Origin: Candidatus Albibeggiatoa sp. nov. NOAA
GTDB lineage: Bacteria > Pseudomonadota > Gammaproteobacteria > Beggiatoales > Beggiatoaceae
Direction of reading: 5' to 3'
DNA: 64,000 nucleotides
NCBI GenBank assembly: GCA_025800385.1
Contig: JAOXRS010000156.1
Location: 1-64,000, forward strand
In this document: piece after piece, positions 36,185 through 46,700 of the stretch
How the letters are laid out: each line of letters begins with the position of its first letter
How positions within the stretch are numbered: position 1 is the stretch's first letter
Made by a program: the position numbers and the translations under genes
Notes under the pieces: model-generated
What the model was told of the DNA's origin: nothing
The model's database searches: none
The model's input: the letters and a program-made list of their open reading frames with translations, nothing else

Positions 36185-38791
36185 TTATAACCAACTACCA
36201 ATTAACAAAAAGGCTGACCAATGATTGGGATGGTCGCCTGCTTCAATGAGCTGGATTTGTGCGGCTTGGAAAGCCTTGGCTTTGGACATTTTAGTGAATT
36301 GTTGGTAAAACGCCTGCATTAATCTCGCAGTTGCATCATCTTTCACTGACCATAAACTGGCTAAAGCACTTTGTGCCCCTGACTTAATCGCCACTCCTGC
36401 AATCCCTAACGCTGCCCTATCATCTCCTGCTGCGGTTTGACACGCGCTTAAGGTCAACAAGCTGACAGGATAACCTTGTTTCTGATTGGATTTTAAAATG
36501 TCCTCTAAGCTATCAATATCCAAACGTTTATCGTAAGTTAGTAAAAAGGTTTCCGTAGGATCAGCCTTAAATTGACCATGCGATGCGATATGAATCACTG
36601 AATAAGGCCGTAATTTCATGTTATTGGCGAAACTATCGAAAGTAAAACTTTGATTAAGCAGTACTTTAGGATTATCAAACAAAGTTTGGATGTGCTGAAT
36701 TTCAGACTCTACATTTTCCAATGGCGGGAAGTTAGAATCAACTTGTTGCGACAAACCATTCAGCATTACCGAAAAATATCGGGTTGGATACTTATGATTA
36801 CGAATTGAGTCATAACTTGGAATTGTCACCAACGCCACTTCTTGAATTAGAAATTGCTTAGTTTTCGGATTTAACAAGGCTGAAAATGGGATCGTACGCA
36901 ATAATTCGTCAGGTACAATAATCAGCGTTTCGACTTGGTTTTCTTTTAATAAATTACCCAGCGGACTGATAAATAACTTATATAAACTTTTGGCTTCACG
37001 TTTATAATTGCGGCTTTCTGTTTCCAAATTCTGACGTAAGCGATAAACTTGCTCTTTGATTTTATTGGCAATATTTTTTTTCTGCTGTTTAATATGATGA
37101 ATATCACCATTGGCTAAACGCAGTAGCAAGGAAATCTGGTTGTCGAAAATAATCGGGTATAACAAAGCAGCATTCGGATCAGGGATTACTAAACCTTTCT
37201 GCTTCACTTTTTGTTTGGGTCGAGAAGGTAATTTTTCTACTTTATTTGCAGCATCAGGATCATATTGCATTAAATCAGTTAGCAAATTATATAAAACATC
37301 ATCTGCCTCATCGAGTAAACAATTGGATTGGAAATATTCTTGTAACTCTGTTTTCTTAATTGACTCAATACTTTGAATCGCACTTTCTAATAAGGTTTGT
37401 CGTTGATCTGGGTCATGTTCTGCATGTTGTAATAGCAATTCTGCCAAGCCAAAATAGACAGGTTTAATCCGCTCATTTAAGGCTTCTTGGCTGTTGCGCT
37501 GCTCTGTAATCAATTCAGACTGAATCGGTTGTAATACTTGCACTGCATTTTGATAAGCCAGCAAAGCATCATGCAAGCTTTGAGTACAAGCCATTTCATC
37601 TTGTTCACATAGCAATTTGGCTTTATTTTGCAACAATCTACCCGTGTGCCAATACCACAAATACAGTAAGCTTGGTGTATAGGTTTCTGCATTTTGTAGC
37701 GCGTAACTAATAGCGGTGCGTGTTTGCAATAAACCCACTTCATAGGCCGCGAGTTTATTTGCATAACCATCTTGTTTACAAAGTAAAATATCTGGTTTTT
37801 CTGCAGCACAAACTTGTTTATATTCTGCACAATATTCGCAGGCAATGTCTTGCGCGATGGATTGACCTACAACAAGATTCTGGCTGCAAGATCGATATGC
37901 ATTTTGAGACACAGCGGGGTCAGGGCTTTGAATATAGTATTCACAGATTTGCCCAAGCAGACCATTTGCATAACTTTGAATATAGGTTGCGTCATAATGC
38001 GTGTTTTGTTCATGTGCGACAAACGCCAGCTTAACTGTATATTTAAATAGAAGTTCAGCAATTTGTAGCACCACGATGGGTAATTCGGGCTGCATCCGAT
38101 AATGACGTAATGCCAATTGCCCAAGGCTTAACATCAAAAAGGGTTTGTTTTGGTTACTGTCATCTAAGCTGAATAAAACATGGTCTCGCGCAATCAGTAA
38201 CTGCGGCAAGGCATTTTTAATATTGGCATCCACTTCACGCATTAATGGGCGCAAAATACGACTTAACAATTTGCCTAATAAGGCCTCTAAAGCGAGCAAT
38301 TTTTCTTTGGTTTTTAAATGGGCTTGGATTTCATTGCTTAAGATATTGACCAGCATTGCATGATTATTCGAAAATAAGGTGGAATAAAATGCGACATCGT
38401 AATCTTGAATTGCTTGGTGATAATACTGTTTAACAATACGGTGATCTTTGGATTCCGATAACAGCAGCATCCACATATTGGCTCGATTGTTAAAAAAATG
38501 GGCTTGTACCGCATCATTGTCAGTTTGGCGAGCGAGTTGGGTCATTTCCTCATTATCGAGATAAGAACGTGCTGCTTGTAATTGATTGCTGGCCAGTTTG
38601 GCATCACCGAGCAAGCTGTAGGTTAAAATTTTTCTATCGGTATCAGGCGTATTGTTAGACAAATAGTGTTGCCAGAGCCGAATCGCTTCAGCATAATTTT
38701 GTTGTTGATAGGCATTAAATCCTTGCTGCCATGAATCTGCCTGAACGAAAGATGTGAACAGCATCAGAAATACAAACCAGCGTGCTCGCAT
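36185..38791 (-). CDS. Secreted TPR-CHAT domain protein
   Basis: An 868-residue protein from ATG 38791 (MRARWFVFLMLFTSFVQADS, signal peptide). TPR-like helices lie at the start (WQQGFNAYQQQNYAEAIRLW) and through the middle. The C-terminal caspase-like CHAT domain (about 560-868) keeps the dyad: H738 in HIASHGQF and C784 in LSACQTAAGDD. The GAQSALASLWSV and AFQAAQIQLI blocks complete it. CHAT proteins are caspase/separase relatives; most bacterial ones have unknown targets. The export signal places it in the periplasm or outside. It is the last gene of a run with msrP, msrQ and a coiled-coil protein. Confidence 0.9.
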   Translation of the reverse strand: MRARWFVFLMLFTSFVQADSWQQGFNAYQQQNYAEAIRLWQHYLSNNTPDTDRKILTYSLLGDAKLASNQLQAARSYLDNEEMTQLARQTDNDAVQAHFFNNRANMWMLLLSESKDHRIVKQYYHQAIQDYDVAFYSTLFSNNHAMLVNILSNEIQAHLKTKEKLLALEALLGKLLSRILRPLMREVDANIKNALPQLLIARDHVLFSLDDSNQNKPFLMLSLGQLALRHYRMQPELPIVVLQIAELLFKYTVKLAFVAHEQNTHYDATYIQSYANGLLGQICEYYIQSPDPAVSQNAYRSCSQNLVVGQSIAQDIACEYCAEYKQVCAAEKPDILLCKQDGYANKLAAYEVGLLQTRTAISYALQNAETYTPSLLYLWYWHTGRLLQNKAKLLCEQDEMACTQSLHDALLAYQNAVQVLQPIQSELITEQRNSQEALNERIKPVYFGLAELLLQHAEHDPDQRQTLLESAIQSIESIKKTELQEYFQSNCLLDEADDVLYNLLTDLMQYDPDAANKVEKLPSRPKQKVKQKGLVIPDPNAALLYPIIFDNQISLLLRLANGDIHHIKQQKKNIANKIKEQVYRLRQNLETESRNYKREAKSLYKLFISPLGNLLKENQVETLIIVPDELLRTIPFSALLNPKTKQFLIQEVALVTIPSYDSIRNHKYPTRYFSVMLNGLSQQVDSNFPPLENVESEIQHIQTLFDNPKVLLNQSFTFDSFANNMKLRPYSVIHIASHGQFKADPTETFLLTYDKRLDIDSLEDILKSNQKQGYPVSLLTLSACQTAAGDDRAALGIAGVAIKSGAQSALASLWSVKDDATARLMQAFYQQFTKMSKAKAFQAAQIQLIEAGDHPNHWSAFLLIGSWL

Positions 38792-38860
38792 GATATAAGT
38801 CGCTTTTATAGTGAATGCCACGAAATAATACGATTAAATCGATATGGGTGTAAATCGGTT

Positions 38861-39703
38861 TTAGCGTTCTCCAGGGCCTGCGGGTACGGATTTGCCAAAT
38901 AAGAGCATATTCGGATTTTTCTGCATTTCTTGGCTTAAGTTGCGTAAAGCTTGGCTTAGGCTGTTTAACTCCATCACCAAGGTATTCACCCGTGGTAAAG
39001 CATCTCCCGTAAAGTGGCGCACATCACGACCAATTTTAGTGACTTCAACCGATACGTTATCCGCAGCTTTGGCAGTTGATTCGGTGATTTTTTGAATATT
39101 TTTTTGATTGCTGACCAAGGTTGTAATTGCTTCACTGGCAGTTTTATTGACCGTTGAAGCTGTTTCAACCAAAATGCCCGTCATTTTTTCCACTGACACC
39201 AAACTCTTATTTAATTCTGTCACCATCGGTGATAAGGCCTGTGTGGTTTGTTCAATGTTCTGCATGGTTTTGGCCATATCTTTCAGGCCTGAATCCATAA
39301 ACTCTGAATTGTCCGAAAAAGTCCCTGTAATATTTTCAACATGTTTTAAGGTAGAATTCAGTAAATCAGCGTTGTCGTACAGCAACTTGTAATATTCGTC
39401 GATTTTACCTGCAAGCTGTTGTTTATACTCACTGTGAAGATTGTCTGACAAGGACTCGATTTGCTTACTGAACTCATCCCCACCTGTTTTAATGAGCGAT
39501 TCAGCTTGCCACGTAAGGCTATAAACCAAATAGAATAACGCAATATTCAAAATCACCATAAATACCATCGTGCCATAAATAATTTTACGGCTGCGACGCT
39601 CTGCTTTTTCAATTAATACAGAACGCTGTAGCATGGTTTGCTGAAATTGTAACATTGCATTTTCGATGATTTCAGCCACTTCGCGGGTTTGCTGTTCGGA
39701 CAT
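38861..39703 (-). CDS. Membrane-anchored coiled-coil protein
   Basis: A 280-residue protein: a basic N-terminal stretch, one transmembrane segment (IIYGTMVFMVILNIALFYLV, about residues 45-65), then a long helical coiled-coil. The end, LRNLSQEMQKNPNMLLFGK with PAGPGE, resembles the C-terminal ends of MlaD/PqiB-type MCE proteins, but no MCE domain is seen. It may be a periplasmic spacer. It starts 8 nt after msrQ ends and precedes the CHAT gene by 69 nt, all on the minus strand. Confidence 0.7.
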   Translation of the reverse strand: MSEQQTREVAEIIENAMLQFQQTMLQRSVLIEKAERRSRKIIYGTMVFMVILNIALFYLVYSLTWQAESLIKTGGDEFSKQIESLSDNLHSEYKQQLAGKIDEYYKLLYDNADLLNSTLKHVENITGTFSDNSEFMDSGLKDMAKTMQNIEQTTQALSPMVTELNKSLVSVEKMTGILVETASTVNKTASEAITTLVSNQKNIQKITESTAKAADNVSVEVTKIGRDVRHFTGDALPRVNTLVMELNSLSQALRNLSQEMQKNPNMLLFGKSVPAGPGER

Positions 39704-39711
39704 AGTATGAC

Positions 39712-40320
39712 CTATCGTTTGAGTTTTTGCATAATCGGTGGATGTCGGACGAGTAACAACATCGCTAAGATTGTCATGTAAATCAATGGTTCAGTAATAT
39801 AAGCTTTACTTTGTGCCAACCAAAGAAAATGAATCACCGCGCCAATGCCAACTAAATATACCAGTTGGTGTAATTGTTTCCATTTTTTACCTGTTAAATA
39901 ACGTATCGCATAATTAGATGAGGTGAGTGCTAAAGGCAGCATCAACAAGAAACTCATCACGCCAATCGTAATAAATGGCCGTTTGAAAATATCATTGATG
40001 ATTTCGACAATGTCCAATGATTGGTCAAATGTGATGTAAATAGTGATATGCAATAAGGCATAGAAAAAGCTAAATAAGCCCAACATACGACGGATGCGAA
40101 TTAAACTTGACCAGCCGAAAATGTGTCGAATTGGTGTGACTGCAAGCGTGGCAAGCAATAAGCGTAATGCCCATTCTCCTGTCTCTTTTAACATCAGCTG
40201 AATCGGGTCAGCTCCTAAATTATGGGTCAAAAAACCGTACACTAACATCATAGCTGGCAACAAGCATAAGATGAACACAACGGGCTTGACGACTTTGAGG
40301 GTAATCTCTGTAGAAAACAT
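39712..40320 (-). CDS. msrQ: Heme-binding membrane subunit MsrQ
   Basis: This 202-residue ferric-reductase-like membrane protein passes electrons from the quinone or flavin pool to MsrP. Six hydrophobic segments and the order GADPIQLMLKETGEWALRLL, TPIRHIFGWSSLIRIRRMLG, YALLHITIYI and WKQLHQLVYLVGIGAVIHFLW match the family, with the heme-binding histidines in the last two blocks. It starts 11 nt after msrP ends. Confidence 0.93.
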   Translation of the reverse strand: MFSTEITLKVVKPVVFILCLLPAMMLVYGFLTHNLGADPIQLMLKETGEWALRLLLATLAVTPIRHIFGWSSLIRIRRMLGLFSFFYALLHITIYITFDQSLDIVEIINDIFKRPFITIGVMSFLLMLPLALTSSNYAIRYLTGKKWKQLHQLVYLVGIGAVIHFLWLAQSKAYITEPLIYMTILAMLLLVRHPPIMQKLKR

Positions 40321-40331
40321 ATTAATCTCTT

Positions 40332-41318
40332 TTAAAAATGCTTATGTAAATCCATACCTGAATATAGGCTAGCCACTTGGTCAGCATAACCGTTAAATAG
40401 TAAAGTTTTGCGTTTGAAGTATTCGCCAATGCGCCGCTCTTTACCTTGACTCCAACGCGGGTGATCGACTTCTGGATTTACGTTAGCATAAAACCCATAT
40501 TCATCTTCTGCGGATTTTGTCCATGTGGAAACAGGCTGTTTTTCAGTAAAACGTAATTTCACTACAGATTTAATACTCTTAAACCCATATTTCCAAGGCA
40601 CAACTAAACGAATTGGCGCGCCATTTTGGTTGAGTAATTCATTGCCATACATACCAACACTCATAATCGTCAGTGGATGGGTGGCCTCATCAATGCGTAA
40701 GCCTTCTTCATATGGCCAATCGAGTACATCGCGTTTTTGTCCGATCATTTGTTCAGGATTATGCAAGCTCACAAAGTGTACATATTTGGCGTTTGAAGTC
40801 GGTTTACAATATTTAATCAAATCAGCAAGCGGAAAACCAACCCATGGAATCACCATTGACCAACCTTCTACGCAGCGCAACCGATAGACATATTCTTGTA
40901 ATGCAAAACGGCGCAAAATATCTTCAATATTCAGGGTTAGCGGTTTTTCAACTTCGCCTTCCACTTCCACTGTCCAAGGTCGGGTTTGCATCAAAATGCT
41001 ATAAAAAGACGGGGCTGATTTACTTGTGCCGAATTCATAAAAATTGCAGTAGCTAGTAATGCTGTCGTAATCGGTGAGTTTTTCTTTGGTGCTTAATGCA
41101 TGACGGGTAATATCAGGATAATCTCGATATTTTTCTGGTAAATCCATGCCTGTATTGGTCGCACCTTGGCAGGCAGTGAGTTGGGTTGTTGTGCCGAGTG
41201 TAATGGCTGTGGCAGCGGCAACTTTACCCATTTGCTGTAAAAATTGGCGGCGGTTTTTATAATCGGATTCAGATGTAATTTCGGAGGGTTTTATATCACT
41301 AGGTGATTTGATAAGCAT
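40332..41318 (-). CDS. msrP: Periplasmic methionine sulfoxide reductase catalytic subunit MsrP
   Basis: A 328-residue molybdopterin enzyme that repairs oxidised methionines in envelope proteins. A Tat signal has KNRRQFLQQMGKVAAATAI (R23, R24). The Mo-ligand cysteine is C149 in YRLRCVEGWSM, and IPWVGFPLADLIKYC follows. ATG 41318 is preferred over the longer frame because CGAGG is seven bases upstream. It heads a run of four minus-strand genes: msrP, msrQ, coiled-coil, CHAT. Confidence 0.93.
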   Translation of the reverse strand: MLIKSPSDIKPSEITSESDYKNRRQFLQQMGKVAAATAITLGTTTQLTACQGATNTGMDLPEKYRDYPDITRHALSTKEKLTDYDSITSYCNFYEFGTSKSAPSFYSILMQTRPWTVEVEGEVEKPLTLNIEDILRRFALQEYVYRLRCVEGWSMVIPWVGFPLADLIKYCKPTSNAKYVHFVSLHNPEQMIGQKRDVLDWPYEEGLRIDEATHPLTIMSVGMYGNELLNQNGAPIRLVVPWKYGFKSIKSVVKLRFTEKQPVSTWTKSAEDEYGFYANVNPEVDHPRWSQGKERRIGEYFKRKTLLFNGYADQVASLYSGMDLHKHF

Positions 41319-41401
41319 GACGAAACCTCGTGCTAATTGAAAATGAACAATTACCAATGTATTTGAATACAAAATTGAGGTGTGATGCTAGATTCACAAT
41401 A

Positions 41402-41421
41402 CTAATTGATAATTGCTCATT
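41402..41421 (+). repeat. Degenerate member of the heptamer repeat family
   Basis: CTAATTGATAATTGCTCATT resembles the middle of the elements at 1063-1093 and 8812-8842. A second degenerate relative, reading minus, is at 41335-41358. Both lie upstream of msrP, between it and the PH-domain gene. Confidence 0.4.
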
Positions 41422-41430
41422 CAGCAAGGT

Positions 41431-41919
41431 TTAATCGTCGCCTTGAGTATTGGGGTTCATGTCATTATCAGCGTGCCCAACACGACGGCAGTCATTAATC
41501 ATTTTTTTCAAGATTAAAGGTTCTTTGATACCCGCGACTTCAATTTCAAATCCTGAGCTGGCGGCACTGGCTAGACGGATTGTACCTGTATTGAACAGAC
41601 GTTGAATTAAAGTTTGTTCAATTTCAATGCTACGGATATTAGTATGGAATACTTCGCTAATATGGCGCGAGAAAAAACCTTTTTGCAAGATGGTACGTTT
41701 TTCCGTAATAGTCAGGGTAATAAATAGGGTACTGATCCACCAAAAGAGCAAACATGACGCACCAATCGCAAAGAGTATCCCGCCAAGTATCCAGCTAAAG
41801 TCTTCAAGCACTAACGGTAATATCAAACCTGCTAAAGCCATCAGTTTGCACGCACTGAAAGAAATCGGCTTGTATTTAAACATCGCAGGATGTGCAGAGA
41901 ATAAGGTTTTTTCGTCCAT
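41431..41919 (-). CDS. Bacterial PH domain membrane protein (YdbT-like)
   Basis: A 162-residue protein with two adjacent membrane segments (ALAGLILPLVLEDFSWILGG and AIGASCLLFWWISTLFITL) followed by a bPH_2-type domain: ITEKRTILQKGFFSRHISEV, then NIRSIEIEQTLIQRLFNTGT and IRLASAASSGFEIEVAGI. The family localises at membranes; molecular role unknown. It lies 112 nt upstream of msrP on the same strand. Confidence 0.85.
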   Translation of the reverse strand: MDEKTLFSAHPAMFKYKPISFSACKLMALAGLILPLVLEDFSWILGGILFAIGASCLLFWWISTLFITLTITEKRTILQKGFFSRHISEVFHTNIRSIEIEQTLIQRLFNTGTIRLASAASSGFEIEVAGIKEPLILKKMINDCRRVGHADNDMNPNTQGDD

Positions 41920-42126
41920 GTGAGCCTCGCTGAATGAATAAAAAATTTATTTGCATAATAGCTTATTTATGTACGGCTTTGTACTCAGAAGCAAAAACTG
42001 ACAGTATATTTTTAAATATAAAGATGGACAAATCAGACTATTTCTAACAATTTTAGTCAATTATTTAAGGCATGGCGAATCAAAAATCGGTATATTGATC
42101 TCAGAGTCAAACAAGAGGTAAAAAAC

Positions 42127-42570
42127 ATGTATGGTGTAATGCTGTTTTTACATATTTTAGGGGCAACGATTTGGACAGGTGGTCATATTGTGCTTGCCAC
42201 AGCAATTTTGCCTCAAGTCCTGAAAAAGAAAGATGTGGTGTTTTTGTCTCGTTTTGAGAATGGCTATGAAAAAGTTGGTTTACCCGCTTTGGTGATTCAA
42301 ATCGTAACAGGGCTGTATTTATCTTTTCATTTATTGCCTGATTTTTCATTATGGTTTGATTTTTCGCATCCCGTTTCACGCCTTATCAGTATCAAATTAA
42401 TTTTGTTATTTTTAACATTTGCATTGGCGATTGATGCCAGATTAAGAATCATCCCTAAGCTATCACAAGATAATCTCAACGCTTTAGCATGGCATATTAT
42501 TCCTGTTACGATTATTTCCGTTTTGTTTGTATTTGTTGGTGTGTCTTTTAGAACTGGCTGGTTGTATTAA
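42127..42570 (+). CDS. CopD-like membrane protein
   Basis: A 147-residue protein with four transmembrane segments. MYGVMLFLHILGATIWTGGH at the N-terminus and a further histidine-containing segment (ALAWHIIPVTIISVLFVFVG) fit the copper-resistance D / DUF2269-like heme or copper membrane proteins. AGAGGT lies before the ATG. It stands alone; substrate unproven. Confidence 0.75.
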   Translation: MYGVMLFLHILGATIWTGGHIVLATAILPQVLKKKDVVFLSRFENGYEKVGLPALVIQIVTGLYLSFHLLPDFSLWFDFSHPVSRLISIKLILLFLTFALAIDARLRIIPKLSQDNLNALAWHIIPVTIISVLFVFVGVSFRTGWLY

Positions 42571-42920
42571 ACGTATTGCTGCAAAAGAAAATCATTTATG
42601 TCGAAATGCTCCGCTGTGCTTGTTACCAAGTTTTACCTAATAATGCCTGCTGGAAAAGGAGGGAGCATTATAAATTAAGAGCAACTTTATTCATGAACCA
42701 GATAAGGCAATACTTTTTTACGTTATTAACAAGTTGGTATGCAAAATTTTTAATACATACTAATGATTTAACTATATAATTATTGATTAATTTGGTATAA
42801 CAGGCTTAATAAACACTGTTTAATTACAAGGGATTTAAGCTATACTACGAAAATTCTGAACCATAACAATAACAATCAGAATACCCAACCTCAATCCAAT
42901 TCCAACAAGGAGGAAATGGT
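42571..42920 (+). other. Gene-poor interval upstream of PPIase
   Basis: No credible gene in 350 nt. AATGCTCC (42605-42612) and GGAGCATT (42662-42669) form a distant inverted repeat. A possible promoter for the PPIase is TTTAAT (42819-42824) with TATACT (42841-42846), spacing 16. The ribosome binding site AAGGAGG is at 42909-42915. Confidence 0.4.
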
Positions 42921-43706
42921 ATGCAGTTCAAAACATGGATACTTGCTGTCACGCTCACGACGTCAATACCCGTCATGGCTGAACCCGTTGCTAGCGTTGA
43001 TGGGGCTGCTTTGGATAGTAGCTTGGTGGTCGCCCAAGTACGACAAACCTTTGGCCTAGAAACACCGATTCCCGACAGTAATACACCACAATACAATATG
43101 CTGGTTGAAGAATTAATTGGCCGTGAAATTTTGGTACAACAAGCATTAAAAGCAGGCTTAGATAAAAATGCAGAAGTGCTAGCCGATGTCGATAATTTAC
43201 GCCGCAATGCGCTATCTGCTGCTTACATGCAACACTGGATGCAAACCAACGTCCCAACGGATGAAGTCTTAAAAGCTGAATATGACCGCCAATCACAAAT
43301 GACCCCACCAACAGAATACAAAACCCGTCATATCGTGGTGGCAACAGAAGCAGAAGCCAAGCAACTGATTGAACAATTGGGTAAAGGCCAAGACTTCGTG
43401 GCATTGGCACAGCAACAATCACTACATCCATCAAAACAACAAGGTGGTGATTTAGGCTGGTTAACCCTACCAATGATGTTACCGCCATATGCACAAACAG
43501 TCATGGGCATGGCTAAAGGTGAACTCGCTACAAACCCTGTACAAAGTCCTATGGGTTGGCATGTGATTAAATTAGAAGACTCGCGCCAAATGCAAAAACC
43601 AAGCTTTGAAGAAGCCAAACCGCGATTAAGCAAAATATTGCAAATGGCAGGCTGGCAACAACACGTAATGCAATTGCGCAGTCAAGCCAATATCGAACGT
43701 CAATAA
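42921..43706 (+). CDS. Periplasmic parvulin-type peptidyl-prolyl isomerase
   Basis: A 261-residue PpiC/SurA-like foldase. A signal peptide ends near VMA (residues 18-20). A helical SurA-like N-domain (NMLVEELIGREILVQQALKAG) is followed by a parvulin domain, about 130-235, with KTRHIVVATEAEAKQLIEQL, LSL-type HPSKQQGGDLGWL and SPMGWHVIKLED. A consensus AAGGAGG lies six bases before the ATG. The last 168 nt of this gene are duplicated, with disabling changes, at 49941-50108. It converges on the NRPS locus; a shared hairpin separates them. Confidence 0.9.
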   Translation: MQFKTWILAVTLTTSIPVMAEPVASVDGAALDSSLVVAQVRQTFGLETPIPDSNTPQYNMLVEELIGREILVQQALKAGLDKNAEVLADVDNLRRNALSAAYMQHWMQTNVPTDEVLKAEYDRQSQMTPPTEYKTRHIVVATEAEAKQLIEQLGKGQDFVALAQQQSLHPSKQQGGDLGWLTLPMMLPPYAQTVMGMAKGELATNPVQSPMGWHVIKLEDSRQMQKPSFEEAKPRLSKILQMAGWQQHVMQLRSQANIERQ

Positions 43707-43712
43707 TATCCA

Positions 43713-43751
43713 AAACCGTGCCACGCCTATTTAAGACGCAGCGCACGGTTT
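43713..43751. terminator. Bidirectional hairpin between PPIase and NRPS1
   Basis: AAACCGTGC (43713-43721) and GCACGGTTT (43743-43751) are perfect inverted arms with a 21-nt loop; the right arm overlaps the NRPS1 stop codon. T runs flank both sides. The duplicated copy at 50117-50147 keeps the pairing with a compensatory change. Confidence 0.75.
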
Positions 43752-46700
43752 AATCACATACCTTATCTAAAGCATCATTCATATAGTCAGCAAGTACTGC
43801 AACATGCGGCTGTTGTAACATCGTATTGTGATCCCCCGGTACATCGTAAACATCAACAGGTTGTTGAGCCAGTTGCTGCCAACCCCATGTTGCATCTTGT
43901 AAAATCTCTGCACTCTTGTCAGTATATACACCCATTTCAGTGCGGAATAATGCCAGCTTCGCCTTCAACTGCACTTGCGGTAAATCACAGTTCGTCGTAG
44001 CAAGCATATTAGCTTTAAACACATTAAGATGTGCCATAAACTGTTCCATCGGCGTATTGGGCGGATAAAAATAAATATTTTCTAACTTTTGCTTAAAGTG
44101 TAAATAACATTGCTCAGGAGAATCCAACGCTAATAATTCATCTCTTAAAAGCCCCAGAGTTGTATGAAATACCTCTTCAAATAATCGTGCCATCTCTAAT
44201 ATCCACGTTACCTCATCCCATTTATGGCATTCATGACTGGTATAAGCGTAAGATGCATCTACATCTAAAATAGCCAATAAGCCAACACTATCCCCTTGTG
44301 CTTCTAATTGTCGTGCAATCTCAAACGCAATGTAAGCTCCAGCTGAATGACCGCATAAATAATACTCACCTTCAGCTTGAATCTGTTTCATATGCTCAAT
44401 GTGGTGTGCAGCAATGGCCTCAATTGTATGCAAAGGTACTGAAACCCCATCTAAACCAATAGACTGTAAACCATAAAATGGCCGTTCATCTCCAAGTGCA
44501 TGTGCTAGCTCATAATCATATAGTACATTTCCGCCCGCTCCGGGGACACAGTACAAAGGTGTTTTATCTCCATTAGGCTGAATCTTAACCACAGGTTGCC
44601 AATTTGATACTGTGATGCGTCCTCGTATGATACGCGCCAAACTTTCAATTGTTGTACCCTCAAATAACGTGGCTAAAGGTAGGTTTTGCCCAAATTGCTG
44701 CTGAATTTTAGACATCATCCGAATCGCAAGTAAAGAATGCCCACCCAATTCAAAAAAGTTATCTGTCACGCCAATTGGATGAACATTTAATTCTTCTTGC
44801 CAAATAGCGACTAATGCCTTCTCAATATTATCTCGTGCTGAACATAAACGGCTCGTGTCCCGATCAGCATACATATCAGTTTCAAGCAATGCTTTTCTAT
44901 TCACTTTACCATTAGGAGTTAGTGGTAATTGTTCCAAAACCACATAATGTGCAGGGCGCATATAATCAGGCAACTGCTTGTGTAAACCCTTTTTCACATC
45001 ACTGATTAAATGCTGTTGATAAAGACCTGATTGCTGTAATGGGGCGTTAGCATAAAGTTGTTCATCGGACTCCACACTAGGTCTATCGAATTTAACCAAT
45101 GCCCCCAGCGTTGCATGTTTAAATACGGCAGAAAATTGCCCTTGTTGATTCGTATTTAACCAAGAAAGTTCGACTTGATAACCTAATTGTTCTGCCAATT
45201 GCCATAATGCCTCTGGGTTTAAGCCGATTGCAGTATCAAATTGTGCTCTAAATTCAGCAACCGTCGCTTGAGTAGGCTGTTGTAATAAGGCATTTTCCTC
45301 AACTAAACGTAAATTACTAATATGCCGTAAGCCAAAGGTTTGAGGTTGCTTTTGAGTTAAGTGTTCACGAATAGCAGTTAAATCCCATTGAGGCTGCCAG
45401 TCCTGCCATGTCACATCACATAATTCAGGCGAGCGACCAATATGCAATACAACATCAAACCGAAACTTAGTTAATTCATTATCAAACTCACCCCGTTTAG
45501 GATAAATTTCAATATGCTGAATCCGCGAGCATTCTACTTGTAGCGCAGTAAAGAAATGTGGGTCAATCACTAACTCTTCTTCTTGTGCCAACTGCTTATC
45601 AATCTGTTTTCTAAGTTCAGTAAGCTTGGTTTCTTCATTGGCCTGATACAATTGAACTGAAGCATGATAAGTTTCTAATAAGCCAAAACTACGAATATCG
45701 CCCACAAAAATCCGTCCACCATCACGCACAGCTGCCACAGCCTGTTTTAAGACATTGGAAAAATAATGCACACTAGGGAAATGCTGTACAACAGAGTTAA
45801 TCACTAAGGTGTCATAAGTGTCTGCTGCTATCGCACTAAAATCATCGGCAGGGGCTTGTTGTAACGTAATATGTTGTAATGTGGAATGCGATTTCTGAAG
45901 TTGGGTAACATGTGAAATGGCTTCAGCTGATAAATCTAAGCCCATATAAGCTTGGCACTGCGGCGCAATTCGCGATAAAAGCAAGCCTGTGCCACATCCA
46001 ATCTCTACCAACTGCTGAGGCTGTAACGCTAAAATACGCTGTACGGTACATTGCACCCATTCTTGCATTTCTGCTTCAGGAATTGCTTTACCTGTATAAC
46101 TACTATTCCAACCTGCAATATTAAAATCAGTTGCTTGTTCGTCTACTTCACCATAAGTATGATGGTAAATTTCTGAAACCTGCTTAATATATTCTGATTC
46201 TTTGCTATTATCCTGTGCTTGTTCTGGCACAATAAAAGCAACCAATTGTTTTTCTTCAAGATCATTGCCTTCTTTTACCAATACGATACTTTCACTGACT
46301 TGTGGATGTTGGGTAATAGCGGCTTCAATTTCACCTAATTCAATCCGAAAGCCGCGAATTTTAACTTGATGATCGAGCCGTCCTAAATACTCAATATATC
46401 CTTCAGGTGACCAGCGTGCTAAATCTCCTGTTTTGTATAGTTTGTTGGCGACTGAAATATCTAGCGGTGAGGCTGATTCAGGTTGCCGAACTGAAAGTGT
46501 CGTTGGCTGAGAGAATGGATTATCAATAAATTTTTCTGCCGAAAGTGTAGGACGGTTGTGATAACCTCGTGCGACACCAATACCTGTAATATGCAATTCC
46601 CCTGCAATACCAATTGGTACAGGGCGCAGTTGATGATCTAAAATATGAATCTGTATATTATTGATTGGTTGACCAATTGGCACAGTATGGCGTTTTTTAT

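Noticed and set aside
42576-42779. 67-codon frame after the CopD-like gene
   Set aside because: Non-ATG start, no ribosome binding site, odd composition.
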